From assembly GCF_031583575.1 (NCBI RefSeq), contig NZ_CP134146.1:3224001-3288000 (forward strand): a DNA stretch of 64,000 bases, written 5' to 3'. Each line of letters starts with the position of its first letter. Positions within the stretch are counted from its first letter, which is position 1. Positions 43,310 through 52,460 of the stretch are shown piece by piece. The translations under genes were made by a program, and so were the position numbers. The notes under the pieces were generated by a model. The model was not told where the DNA came from and did no database searches. It was given only the letters and a program-made list of their open reading frames with translations. This DNA comes from Thalassotalea nanhaiensis. Lineage in GTDB: Bacteria > Pseudomonadota > Gammaproteobacteria > Enterobacterales > Alteromonadaceae.

Positions 43310-44206
43310 TTATAGCTTATACACTTGAATCTCTTGACTTAAAGATACTTTTTCACCTTTGGGAACGATAACCCAATTTGTATTTGCCGCTTCTAAACAT
43401 ACAAATTCATCTTCACCTTGTTGATGGATATCACTCATGCCCGCCGCAATATCTTTGCCAGGGTTCCACAGCACCCACTGAGTAGAATTTGATTTTTTGA
43501 TCTCGATCGCACGTTTCCAGCCTTTATCAAACATCGTCATTGACGAATTGTGATGATAAATTTTATCGATAGGACCAACACAATTAAATACATCAGACGG
43601 AGTGCAACCTTGAATTGATTTTATTTTGTCATCAAAATATGCTGAATTTAAATCTGGGATAGCAATATTTTCAGGGCTGCTAACACTGAAATAACTATGT
43701 AAAGCATTAGAAAATTGAAAGTCTTGGTTACTTAAATTTTCAATCTCCAATTGTTGGCTGAACGAATTAGAAAACATTAATATTTGCGTTACTTTAAATT
43801 TATGTGTCCAAGATTCAGAGCGTTTCTCTCCTTCTAATACTAGTTCTACTTTAATTCCAGCAGAGTTAATATCAATAGAGCCTAATTGCCATAAACTTGT
43901 TCTAGCAAAACCATGATTACCAGCATCATTATATGGACCAAACCAAGGCCAACAAATAGGAATGCCACCACGTATTGCCTTACCATTTTCTAATTGAGCC
44001 TTTTTACTCATCCAAAAGACTTCATCATGACCTTTCGGTTGCCAGTTTAATACATGACCACCATGCAAAGTTAATTTAGCTGAAAACAATTCATGGCTTA
44101 AAATTAGCTCAGAAAAGGTATCGCTTATTTTTGATTCAACTACTTCACCATATTCATTTTTGGCAATACTGGTAAATTCTGCACTATTTACTTCAATCGG
44201 TAACAA
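43310..44206 (-). CDS. D-hexose-6-phosphate mutarotase (YeaD family)
   Basis: 298 residues of the aldose 1-epimerase superfamily, YeaD group. Characteristic segments are LTLHGGHVLNWQPKGHDEVF, IRGGIPICWPWFGP and NALHSYFSVSS, with the conserved His and Glu (FVCLEAAN) of the active site. It interconverts the anomers of glucose 6-phosphate and related sugars. It lies downstream of the tad operon on the same strand, but with a 36-base gap and no functional link apparent. Confidence 0.9.
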   Translation of the reverse strand: MLPIEVNSAEFTSIAKNEYGEVVESKISDTFSELILSHELFSAKLTLHGGHVLNWQPKGHDEVFWMSKKAQLENGKAIRGGIPICWPWFGPYNDAGNHGFARTSLWQLGSIDINSAGIKVELVLEGEKRSESWTHKFKVTQILMFSNSFSQQLEIENLSNQDFQFSNALHSYFSVSSPENIAIPDLNSAYFDDKIKSIQGCTPSDVFNCVGPIDKIYHHNSSMTMFDKGWKRAIEIKKSNSTQWVLWNPGKDIAAGMSDIHQQGEDEFVCLEAANTNWVIVPKGEKVSLSQEIQVYKL

Positions 44207-44242
44207 GTTCTATCCTATAAAATCCATTGTGGATATGTTTAA

Positions 44243-46840
44243 TTATTTATTGTTAGGGTCTAATTGAGGGTTCGATTCAGCGGCTATCGTTGGCGTCGAA
44301 GATACCTGTAATTGTACCATTTGTATATCATCAGAAGCTGTTACTTCTAATTCCGCAAGTTTAACCGTAGGCTCAGCTTTAAACAATTCAAATTGATGCT
44401 TTGCTTTTTCTTGAGCAATTTTTTCTTGAGCAGCTTTTTGTTGTGCTATTTTCTTTTGCGCCAACTTTTCCTCAACAAGTTTCTGATGAATTGTTTTTTC
44501 TTGTGCTAACTTCTCTTGTGCTAATTTTTCATGGGCTAACTTTTCTTGTAATACCCTTTCATGTGCTAGTTTTTCTTCAGCTGCTTTTAATTGAGCGAGC
44601 TGTTCTTTAACAAGCTTTTCTTGTTGCAGTTTTTCTTGCGATAACTTTTCTTCTGCTGCTTTTACTTTCGCCAGTTTTTCTTGAGCTAATTTATCTTGGG
44701 CAATTTTGTCCTGCAACAGCTGTTCTTGTAACAATTTCTTTTGAGCCAACTTATCTTCGAGTAATTTTACTTGAGCTGCTTTCACTTGAGCAAGCTTTTC
44801 TTCAGCTGCCTTTTCTTGGGCTAACTTATCTTGAATGAGCTTTTCTTCCTCAGCTTTAACTTGAGCAATTTTCTCTTGAACGGCTTTTTCTTGCATTAGC
44901 TTTTCTTGAGCCAATTTATCTTCAGCGGCTTTAACCTGTGCAAGTTTTTCTTGTGCTGCTTTTTCTTGAGCAAGTTTTTCTTGAGCAAGTTTCTTTTGAG
45001 CTATCTTATTTTCTAACAATTTTACTTTAGCGATTTTTTCTTGTGCTAGCTTATCTTGAATGAGCTTTTCTTCAGCAGCTTTAACTTGCGCAAGTTTAAC
45101 TTGAACTGCTTGCTCTTGCGCGAGCTTTTCTTGAGCAAGTTTTTCTTCTGCAGCCTTAACTTCGGCAAGTTTTATTTGAGCGGCCTGCTCTTGTGCTAAT
45201 TTCTCTTCAGCCAGTTTTTCTTCGGCTGCTTTTACTAGGGCAAGTTTAGCTTGTGCGGCTTGTTCTTGCGCAAGCTTTTCTTCAGTCAGCTTTTCTTCTG
45301 CTGCTTTTACTAAGGCAAGTTTAGCTTGTGCGGCTTGTTCTTGTGCAAGCTTTTCTTCTGCCAGCTTTTCTTCTGCTGCTTTTACTAAGGCAAGTTTAGC
45401 TTGTGCGGCTTGTTCTTGTGCAAGCTTTTCTTCTGCCAGCTTTTCTTCTGCTGCTTTTACTAGGGCAAGTTTAGCTTGTGCTGCTTTCTCTTGTGCTAAT
45501 TTCTCTTGAGCCAATTTGTCTTCAGCAGCCTTAACTTCGGCAAGTTTGATTTGTGCGGCTTGCTCTTGTGCGAGCTTCTCTTGAGCCAGTTTTTCTTCAG
45601 CGGCCTTAACTTCAGCAAGTTTAATTTGAGCAGCTTGCTCTTGTGCTAGTTTCTCTTGAGCCAATTTTTCTTCTGCAGCTTTTATTTCGGCAAGTTTGAT
45701 TTGTGCGGCTTGCTCTTGTGCTAGTTTCTCTTCTGCCAGTTTCTCTTCTGCAAGATTAGATGATGCCGAGCTAAGCTCTGGTACAGGTTTGTTATTTTCC
45801 ACTTTAGTTTCAGAAAGCACGCCTTGCTCATCTCCTCCCTGAGCCTCTTGTTTTTGCAACCAAAGCTCTCGCTTTTTCATCTCTACTTGTTCTAAGTTTG
45901 CATAAGCTTTTTTGAAGTAGCTAGGCGACATATCTATTGCTTTTTTGAAAAAATATTCAGCCTCGTCTAAGCGCCCTTCAAGCATAACAAAATACCCTAA
46001 ATCATTATAAGCATCATACTCACTCATCACTTGTTTAAAGGTTTTAATAGCGCGGTTATATTGGCCTTTACGGGCATAAACCAAACCTAGATTACTCCAT
46101 GCTCGTTTAAAGCCTGGCTCAAGGTTGATCGCACGGCGATAATTACGTTCGGCAACAGTTAGATCACCTGTGAGGTAATATGAGTAGCCTAAATTAGATA
46201 AAATATTTGCAGAATTTTCATCGTATGTTAGCGCCAACTTATAATAAACTCGTGCTAAATCAAAGTTTTGATGCATATCCTCAATTATGCCGGAAACATT
46301 GTATGAATTAATTGGAGATTCTTTATCTAAGGTATGGTACCCATGCTCTTTTTTCGTACCTAATTCAGTTAAGCGCTTTTGGTCTAATAAAATAGCTTTT
46401 TGTAAATGACCTTGGGCTTTTTGGTATTGACGATTCTCCATTTCTATAACACCGAGAGCTTGGTGAGCGAGAATTAATGAATTATCGTTTTGCAAAGCTT
46501 CGGTATAAGCTCGAGTTGCAATGGTATTATTGCCTTGTTTGTCATGAATTCGAGCAATTCTAAATAATACTTTGGCATTGTTTGGTTCAAATTCTAAACA
46601 TTGAATGTAGTAATACAATGCTTTATCATAATCACCTCGTTGCTCAGACTCAATAGCTTTTTGAAAGGCATCTTCCATTGTTTCATTAGTAATTCCTGTA
46701 GTCTGCCCTTTTTCACCAAATAGGTCATTACGAGCGTAGTTATCAAGGCTTTCTTCACTTTTAGGTGTAGTTTCACATCCAAACAAAAACAAAATAGTGA
46801 ATAAGCTAGAAATTATTGTTATTTTTTTATTTGATTTCAT
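44243..46840 (-). CDS. tadD: TadD-like TPR lipoprotein with a long tandem-repeat helical region
   Basis: 865 residues. The signal peptide MKSNKKITIISSLFTILFLF ends in a lipobox with Cys at residue 22 (FGC). Residues about 50-330 hold tetratricopeptide repeats (for example AEYFFKKAIDMSPSYFKKAY) as in TadD, a Tad assembly lipoprotein. Residues about 370-820 are almost entirely Lys/Ala/Glu/Gln/Leu in 25-residue units such as KLAQEQAAQAKLALVKAAEE, predicted as one long helix or coiled coil. Typical TadD proteins have only about 250-350 residues. The start was set at 46840 because AGGAAAC precedes that ATG and the lipoprotein signal begins there. Last gene of the tad operon. Confidence 0.8.
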   Translation of the reverse strand: MKSNKKITIISSLFTILFLFGCETTPKSEESLDNYARNDLFGEKGQTTGITNETMEDAFQKAIESEQRGDYDKALYYYIQCLEFEPNNAKVLFRIARIHDKQGNNTIATRAYTEALQNDNSLILAHQALGVIEMENRQYQKAQGHLQKAILLDQKRLTELGTKKEHGYHTLDKESPINSYNVSGIIEDMHQNFDLARVYYKLALTYDENSANILSNLGYSYYLTGDLTVAERNYRRAINLEPGFKRAWSNLGLVYARKGQYNRAIKTFKQVMSEYDAYNDLGYFVMLEGRLDEAEYFFKKAIDMSPSYFKKAYANLEQVEMKKRELWLQKQEAQGGDEQGVLSETKVENNKPVPELSSASSNLAEEKLAEEKLAQEQAAQIKLAEIKAAEEKLAQEKLAQEQAAQIKLAEVKAAEEKLAQEKLAQEQAAQIKLAEVKAAEDKLAQEKLAQEKAAQAKLALVKAAEEKLAEEKLAQEQAAQAKLALVKAAEEKLAEEKLAQEQAAQAKLALVKAAEEKLTEEKLAQEQAAQAKLALVKAAEEKLAEEKLAQEQAAQIKLAEVKAAEEKLAQEKLAQEQAVQVKLAQVKAAEEKLIQDKLAQEKIAKVKLLENKIAQKKLAQEKLAQEKAAQEKLAQVKAAEDKLAQEKLMQEKAVQEKIAQVKAEEEKLIQDKLAQEKAAEEKLAQVKAAQVKLLEDKLAQKKLLQEQLLQDKIAQDKLAQEKLAKVKAAEEKLSQEKLQQEKLVKEQLAQLKAAEEKLAHERVLQEKLAHEKLAQEKLAQEKTIHQKLVEEKLAQKKIAQQKAAQEKIAQEKAKHQFELFKAEPTVKLAELEVTASDDIQMVQLQVSSTPTIAAESNPQLDPNNK
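45241..45540. repeat. 75-bp near-identical tandem repeats inside tadD
   Basis: The sequence CAAGTTTAGCTTGTG recurs at 45241, 45316, 45391 and 45466, exactly 75 bp apart. The first three units differ at only a few bases, and more diverged units extend over about 44400-45760. 75 bp equals 25 codons, so gain or loss of a unit keeps the frame. Confidence 0.9.
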
Positions 46841-46848
46841 AATGTTTC

Positions 46849-47817
46849 CTAAAAAGCTTGATCCCATACCGCCATAACTTTAAGTACAGCAGGCCCTATT
46901 GCTACAATAAAAAATGAAGGCCAAATACACGCCATCATCGGAAAAACCATTTTCACGCCAACTTTTGCCGCTTTCTCCTCGGCTTCTTGTAAACGTTTAT
47001 CTCGATACTCTTCTGAGTAAATCCTTAAAGTATCAGCTATGCCAGTACCAAGTCTTAAACTTTGCACTATCACTGAATTTAATCCCCGAATATCTTCCAA
47101 ACCAGTACGTTCTGAAAATTCATGCAAAGCTTCTTGCATTGAAAAGCCAACCCTAACTTTTGAGCAAACAAGAGCTAATTCGTGCGATAAAGCAGGATGA
47201 GCATACTCCAACTCACGACTAACTCTTTGAATAGCCTCTAATAAGCCTAGCCCTGACTCTGAACACACCACCAATAAATCAAGTGCATCTGGAAAAAACT
47301 TTCTTAGACTTTTCATTCTCCGTTTAGCTAAATAGGTCAAAACAAACCCAGGAAGCAAATAAAAGCCACCTAAGATAAATGCTACTAAATATATAGTAAA
47401 AAAGGGGGTTAATTCAGAAAAAGTGCGCATAGCAAAAATTGCAGTAATTCCACCTAATAATAGTAAAAATAATTTTAACGCGTTATATACTTTTAAAGCA
47501 TGATCAGAGTGAAAACCAGAATGAATCAATAAACGCTTAGTTTTATCATCGCCAGCAAATGTTTGCTGTAAAAATGGCATTTTGTCTAAAGAATGTTCAA
47601 GCGAATGGGAAAAGTCCTCTGTAATGCTAGATGTTTCTTTATTACCATGTTTTAGCTTTTGTAATTGCAGTCGTATAGGGGAATAAGCGCCAGAAAACAT
47701 CAAACTTAAAGCCAATGAAAGTGTTAATCCGGCAATTCCAGCAATTACATATATTGCCCACTTTGCTTGTTCAGGGTTTTCAACAATGCTATTAACCAAT
47801 CCTAATAAATAATCCAT
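46849..47817 (-). CDS. tadC: Tad pilus inner-membrane protein TadC
   Basis: 322 residues with a type II secretion F domain at about 170-300 (FPDALDLLVVCSESGLGLLE) and membrane helices at about 20-45, 110-150 and 295-315. TadB and TadC form the inner-membrane platform on which the TadA ATPase acts. It starts 2 bases after tadB. Confidence 0.93.
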   Translation of the reverse strand: MDYLLGLVNSIVENPEQAKWAIYVIAGIAGLTLSLALSLMFSGAYSPIRLQLQKLKHGNKETSSITEDFSHSLEHSLDKMPFLQQTFAGDDKTKRLLIHSGFHSDHALKVYNALKLFLLLLGGITAIFAMRTFSELTPFFTIYLVAFILGGFYLLPGFVLTYLAKRRMKSLRKFFPDALDLLVVCSESGLGLLEAIQRVSRELEYAHPALSHELALVCSKVRVGFSMQEALHEFSERTGLEDIRGLNSVIVQSLRLGTGIADTLRIYSEEYRDKRLQEAEEKAAKVGVKMVFPMMACIWPSFFIVAIGPAVLKVMAVWDQAF

Positions 47818-47819
47818 AA

Positions 47820-48785
47820 TTAATACTCTATGTTAATGAGTTTACTGATCCATAAAGTACCAAGAACCATACCTACACCGCCCCACTTTAATAATGAAAC
47901 GCCTTCAGGACTTGTAAAAAGTGTGGAAACATAATCAGGTGAACTCATATATAAAAAGGCAAATAAAGCGAATGGCGTTAATACTAATACCCAAGCAGAC
48001 AATCGGCCTTCAGCTGAAAGTGTTTTCACTCGACGCTGAAATTTAAACCGTTGGCGTATAACTCTGGAAAGGGTTTCTATTTTTTCAGCTAAATTACCAC
48101 CGGTCTCCTTTTGTATGCTGACAGCACTAGCAAAAGCCATGGCAGAGGTAGTAGGAACTCTATGTACAAAAGTTAATAGCGCAGTTTTTATGTCGTTACC
48201 AAAATTAATTTGTTTAAACATTAAGTCAAACTCTACGGCAAGTTCCCCTTCAGTTTCTTCGCACACTAGCTTTAATGCTTCTGAAAATGCATAGCCTGCT
48301 TGTAATCCTCGTTTTAATACATCTAAAGATTCTGGAAATTGAGTTTCGATTTTTTCTAATCGGTTTGCGATATCTTTTTTTAATTTAAATTGAAATGCAC
48401 CAATCACTATTAACACAGAAACAAGAATAAAAAACGGATCTAAAGTTAAGTTCCAAACTAAAGGAGCTACTATGATAGATGCTAGAATCATTAATAAAAT
48501 ATACTGATGTCCAAATAGCTTAGAGCCTGACATCTCTAACTTATATGTTAACCCCTCTACAAAGCCAATTTTCTCTATTTCAACAAATATCGGGTTTAGC
48601 TTAGATAGTCGTTGATTTAACACTAAATCTACTTGATGCGGATCTTTTATTGCTAGCTCTTCAAGGTGCTTTTTTAATTGTTTCGTTTTTGAGCGCTGCG
48701 GATTGTAGACTGACACAAATAACGTTTGTGACATAAACAATACAGCCCCAAAAACTAAAAGTAGAAATGTTAGTTCATTACTCAT
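47820..48785 (-). CDS. tadB: Tad pilus inner-membrane protein TadB
   Basis: 321 residues, the second T2SSF-domain platform protein (FPESLDVLKRGLQAGYAFSEALKL at about 150-173), with membrane helices at both ends and at about 90-130. AGGAGA ribosome binding site. Follows tadA by 28 bases. Confidence 0.93.
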   Translation of the reverse strand: MSNELTFLLLVFGAVLFMSQTLFVSVYNPQRSKTKQLKKHLEELAIKDPHQVDLVLNQRLSKLNPIFVEIEKIGFVEGLTYKLEMSGSKLFGHQYILLMILASIIVAPLVWNLTLDPFFILVSVLIVIGAFQFKLKKDIANRLEKIETQFPESLDVLKRGLQAGYAFSEALKLVCEETEGELAVEFDLMFKQINFGNDIKTALLTFVHRVPTTSAMAFASAVSIQKETGGNLAEKIETLSRVIRQRFKFQRRVKTLSAEGRLSAWVLVLTPFALFAFLYMSSPDYVSTLFTSPEGVSLLKWGGVGMVLGTLWISKLINIEY

Positions 48786-48813
48786 GCTTATCTCCTAAAA
48801 TCATAATGTACTC

Positions 48814-50139
48814 CTAAAAGTTCATCATATTTTTATCAAGGCCATAAATAGAATTAGGTAAAACAATACCTTTAGCTTTAAGAGAAGTATTAAAGTTAGG
48901 AACTACACCTGTTGGTTTAAATTCTCCTAAAATATTGCCTTCTTCATCCTTACCTTGCCTTTCAAAAGTAAAAATTTCAGACATGGTTATTACTTCACCT
49001 TCCATGCCATTTATCTCTTGCACACTGGTAATACGCCTGTGACCATCTTCATGACGTTGTAATTGCACCACCAAATCTATAGCGGAAGCAATTTGAGAGC
49101 GTATATTCTTAACTGGCATATCAAACCCAGCCATACATACCATATTTTCTAAGCGCCCTAGAGCATCTCTTGGATTATTTGCATGCAGTGTTGTTAAAGA
49201 CCCCTCATGACCAGTATTCATCGCTGTAAGCATATCTACAGCCTCTGCCCCCCTAACCTCACCAATTACAATTCTATCGGGTCTCATACGCAAAGTATTA
49301 CGAACCAAATCACGTTGCGTAACTTCGCCAGCACCTTCTATATTTGCTATACGTGTTTCTAAACGCACGGTATGAGGCTGTTGAAGTTGTAATTCTGCAG
49401 AATCCTCAATGGTAATAATCCGCTCTTTTTCGGGTATATAACCAGAAAGTATGTTCAGTAATGTTGTTTTACCACTACCAGTACCGCCAGAGATAAGTAC
49501 GTTCAGCTTACCAAGTACTACAGCTTCAATTAACTTGCCAATTTCTGCACTCATTGAGCCTAGTTCAATTAACTGTTCCGCTTTTAGTTTTTCAACGGTA
49601 AACCTACGAATAGATAATGTGGGACCATCAAGAGCTAATGGCGGAATAATGGCATTTACCCTTGAGCCATCTTTAAGTCTGGCATCAACCATTGGAGAGG
49701 ATTCATCAATTCGGCGTCCTACGCCTGACACAATTCTATCTATAATATTAAGCAAATGGCTATTATCATAAAATTGAACTGGCACTTTTTCTAATTTACC
49801 GAAACGCTCGACAAAAATACTGTCAAATCTATTTACCAAAATATCAGAAATAGTACTATCACAAAATAGAGTTTCTAATGGCCCTAAACCTAAGATTTCA
49901 TCAATAACAAGTTTAATTATTTTTTGTCTGACGGATAAATTTAAAGGCTTTGAAACTTCATTTAATAACTGGTTTGTGATTTCACTTATCTGTTCTTTAG
50001 CTTGATTCTCATCCATAGTTTCAAGCACAGCAAGGTCAAGCATTTTCAATAGTTTGCCAAATATTTGTTGCTTTATTTCTAAATCCTGTGGATTTAAAAA
50101 GTCATATTGAGATTCATCTTGTTTTTTTAATAATTCCAT
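48814..50139 (-). CDS. tadA: Tad pilus assembly ATPase TadA (CpaF)
   Basis: 441 residues. A secretion-type hexameric ATPase with Walker A GGTGSGKT at 218-225, an Asp box, and a Walker B region [20 protein letters not shown] with the catalytic Glu. It powers pilus extension and, in some Tad systems, also retraction. Its start overlaps the tadZ stop by one base (TAATG). Confidence 0.96.
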   Translation of the reverse strand: MELLKKQDESQYDFLNPQDLEIKQQIFGKLLKMLDLAVLETMDENQAKEQISEITNQLLNEVSKPLNLSVRQKIIKLVIDEILGLGPLETLFCDSTISDILVNRFDSIFVERFGKLEKVPVQFYDNSHLLNIIDRIVSGVGRRIDESSPMVDARLKDGSRVNAIIPPLALDGPTLSIRRFTVEKLKAEQLIELGSMSAEIGKLIEAVVLGKLNVLISGGTGSGKTTLLNILSGYIPEKERIITIEDSAELQLQQPHTVRLETRIANIEGAGEVTQRDLVRNTLRMRPDRIVIGEVRGAEAVDMLTAMNTGHEGSLTTLHANNPRDALGRLENMVCMAGFDMPVKNIRSQIASAIDLVVQLQRHEDGHRRITSVQEINGMEGEVITMSEIFTFERQGKDEEGNILGEFKPTGVVPNFNTSLKAKGIVLPNSIYGLDKNMMNF

Positions 50140-51380
50140 TATGATTTGCCCATTAATCTAGACCATAAACTTTTGGAGTTAGGTGATATTTCAAGATTAT
50201 TACCATTTATTTGCTGAGCAATAACTAAGAATTCTTTCTCTAATTGTTTGAATTCTGATAACTCCGCAATACTTTTACCTAAGTCAGTACAAGCACTCGC
50301 CAACTGGTAATCGTTCGAAATGGTAAACACTGTATCTACACCAACGGTATTTTTTATATCTTCAGGAGTAATAGTGCTGAACTTGGTAGAGAATCGATTA
50401 ACAATAATACTAATTTTTTCAGGTGCTATACCCATAGTATTATGAAGTTGTTCAACTAGCGCTTTCGCCTCTCTAATGCTAGAAATATTTTGTTGCACTA
50501 CCACCATAATATGCTCTGACGACTCTAAGATAGGTATTGACAGTGAATCTATTCCTCTGGATAAATCAGCGATAAACAACTTAAAATTAGCTCTAACCTT
50601 AGAGAACAATTGACTTATTTTATTTTGATCAATATGAGCTAATCGATTTATTTGTGAATAAGCTTTTACAGGTAGCAAACTCAAATTATCTTTTTTACTC
50701 ATCATACTTTGAATTGCAGTGGTATCTAATTCTTTAATGTCTGCTAGAGCATCATCTAAAAAATAATCTGGCTTTAAGTTAAGACTATCGGCTAACGTTC
50801 CGTGCTGTAAATCTGCATCCACCATAACCACTTCATCTTTGCAGTGTTTACCAATAATTTGTCCAATTGAGCTAGCGATAAAGCTAGAGCCAGAACCGCC
50901 TTTACCATTAATAATAGATACCACAGGAGCTAAATTTACTTTAGTTTTTAATTGGGATGCAACACTTGAAATTGCTGGTATAAGCTCGGTTTCTGCAGTA
51001 GATAATGGAACAATATCTTTGATTGACAATTGAATTGATTTTCTTAAAAGTTGTTGAGGAAGGTTATCCCCCACTATCAAAATATTAATTCCAGCATTGC
51101 TGATCTTTTCTAAATTGCTAATAGTTTGTTGCTCATCACCAGTAAAAACTACAACAGCTAATTGAAAATCTTCGGTAATAAATGTCACTTTCTTTTCGAT
51201 TGAAAGCTCCAAATTTTTGACAGGTAATAAAAGTTCATTAGTGGCCAACTCTACTTGTGGGTCGTCACACACGAGTAATAACTTAATTAAGAACGGTAAA
51301 GACGACAAACTTCCTTGCTCATTGCTTTTCATTTGTCCTTTAATACCTGAATATGAGTTAAGTTCAATTTTATTTTCCAT
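50139..51380 (-). CDS. tadZ: Tad pilus localisation protein TadZ (CpaE)
   Basis: 413 residues. An N-terminal receiver-like domain (about 30-145) without a clear phospho-acceptor pocket is followed by a ParA/MinD-like domain with the P-loop INGKGGSGSS (157-166). The second signature lysine seen in MinD is present as GKGG. TadZ/CpaE places the Tad machine at the cell pole. Confidence 0.9.
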   Translation of the reverse strand: MENKIELNSYSGIKGQMKSNEQGSLSSLPFLIKLLLVCDDPQVELATNELLLPVKNLELSIEKKVTFITEDFQLAVVVFTGDEQQTISNLEKISNAGINILIVGDNLPQQLLRKSIQLSIKDIVPLSTAETELIPAISSVASQLKTKVNLAPVVSIINGKGGSGSSFIASSIGQIIGKHCKDEVVMVDADLQHGTLADSLNLKPDYFLDDALADIKELDTTAIQSMMSKKDNLSLLPVKAYSQINRLAHIDQNKISQLFSKVRANFKLFIADLSRGIDSLSIPILESSEHIMVVVQQNISSIREAKALVEQLHNTMGIAPEKISIIVNRFSTKFSTITPEDIKNTVGVDTVFTISNDYQLASACTDLGKSIAELSEFKQLEKEFLVIAQQINGNNLEISPNSKSLWSRLMGKS

Positions 51381-51414
51381 AATTACAGCCCTTTAATCCT
51401 GAATGAATATCTAA

Positions 51415-51939
51415 CTAAGAACAATTTGAATCTCCCCACCGAGTTGCTCCAAGACTTTCTCGAGGAAGCACTGTTGTAAAGCTTGGTGAATCTAAAGTTA
51501 AAGATAATCCTGGAATCAACAATTGGTGCTGGTATCCTGTAATTGAAACTTTAACTAGTCTAATTTGGTTAAGAGTATTTTGCGGTAATACTGGTGGAGA
51601 AGCATTAGGGTCGCCTTCTAAATCTAGTATGCCTCCGGCATAATTTATATATTTAATTTCAATGTTATCCATTGTTAAATTAAATAAGAAATCCTCTGAA
51701 AAACTTGCTGAATTGGCTATATTGCTGTCAAGTACACTATTCATTACTACAGGGCAAACAACGGCTAATCTTGCGCCACGTCTTGAAACCTCAGTCAAAA
51801 CATTCCAAGTAAACATTAATCGAGCAATTTCAATAGCACTAAAAAAAAGTAAAAAAAACAAGCTGCCAACAATTGCAAACTCAACTGTATATACTCCCAT
51901 ATCTTTTGACTTCTTTTGTCGACTTAAAAAACTATTCAT
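51415..51939 (-). CDS. tadE: TadE-like pseudopilin
   Basis: 174 residues. An N-terminal hydrophobic helix (about 18-40) with the TadE signature YTVEFAIVGSLFFLLFFSAIE is followed by a small extracellular domain with two cysteines. TadE/TadF are processed by the TadV peptidase and act as minor pilins. Overlaps the preceding gene as ATGA. Confidence 0.87.
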   Translation of the reverse strand: MNSFLSRQKKSKDMGVYTVEFAIVGSLFFLLFFSAIEIARLMFTWNVLTEVSRRGARLAVVCPVVMNSVLDSNIANSASFSEDFLFNLTMDNIEIKYINYAGGILDLEGDPNASPPVLPQNTLNQIRLVKVSITGYQHQLLIPGLSLTLDSPSFTTVLPRESLGATRWGDSNCS

Positions 51940-52460
51940 AAAGCCCTCATACTATAGCGAGCAGTAAGAGGAAAATTTAAATTAAAGCTTTTACTTGTTA
52001 TAAATGATGGCAATAAATCGGAATAAATAGGCTCCCAATAATAAGTTACTGATACAGTAATATATTCAGTTGTATCATCAACTAAAATATTGAAATTATA
52101 AACATCTTCAATGCTGTAAGTAATGTCTTTACCAGCGGTTGTTATGTCTGCCACTGCACCTGAATTCGTTAATGAAGGTAAGATATTACTAGAACCATTA
52201 TAATCTCCACCGGTTAAGATAGCGTTAGCATTTAAAGCAATAACATCATTAATGTAAACGTCATTACTTATTGGTCTTGCATGATTAATAAGGTACCTTG
52301 ATGCATCTCTTACAACCTGGTTTAAACGATTGTACTGATATAAAAGGCGCGAAAACTCCACTATTACAAACACTAAAAATAGCAAAAATGGCAAAATTAA
52401 AGTTAGCTCAATAGCTGCTAACCCTTTTTGTTTATTTATTCGATTGTTTATAAACATCAT
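51936..52460 (-). CDS. tadF: TadF-like pseudopilin (TadE family)
   Basis: 174 residues with the signature KGLAAIELTLILPFLLFLVF (Glu within the hydrophobic helix), then SRLLYQYNRLNQVVRDASRY, a standard TadE-family pattern. It has the same length as its neighbour, suggesting an old duplication. Named TadF by position; TadE and TadF are hard to tell apart from sequence. Confidence 0.82.
   Translation of the reverse strand: MMFINNRINKQKGLAAIELTLILPFLLFLVFVIVEFSRLLYQYNRLNQVVRDASRYLINHARPISNDVYINDVIALNANAILTGGDYNGSSNILPSLTNSGAVADITTAGKDITYSIEDVYNFNILVDDTTEYITVSVTYYWEPIYSDLLPSFITSKSFNLNFPLTARYSMRAL

Noticed and set aside
44400-45760. Repeated DNA in tadD looked at as a possible CRISPR array
   Set aside because: The repeats are contiguous, in frame and coding, with no unique spacers between them and no cas genes nearby.
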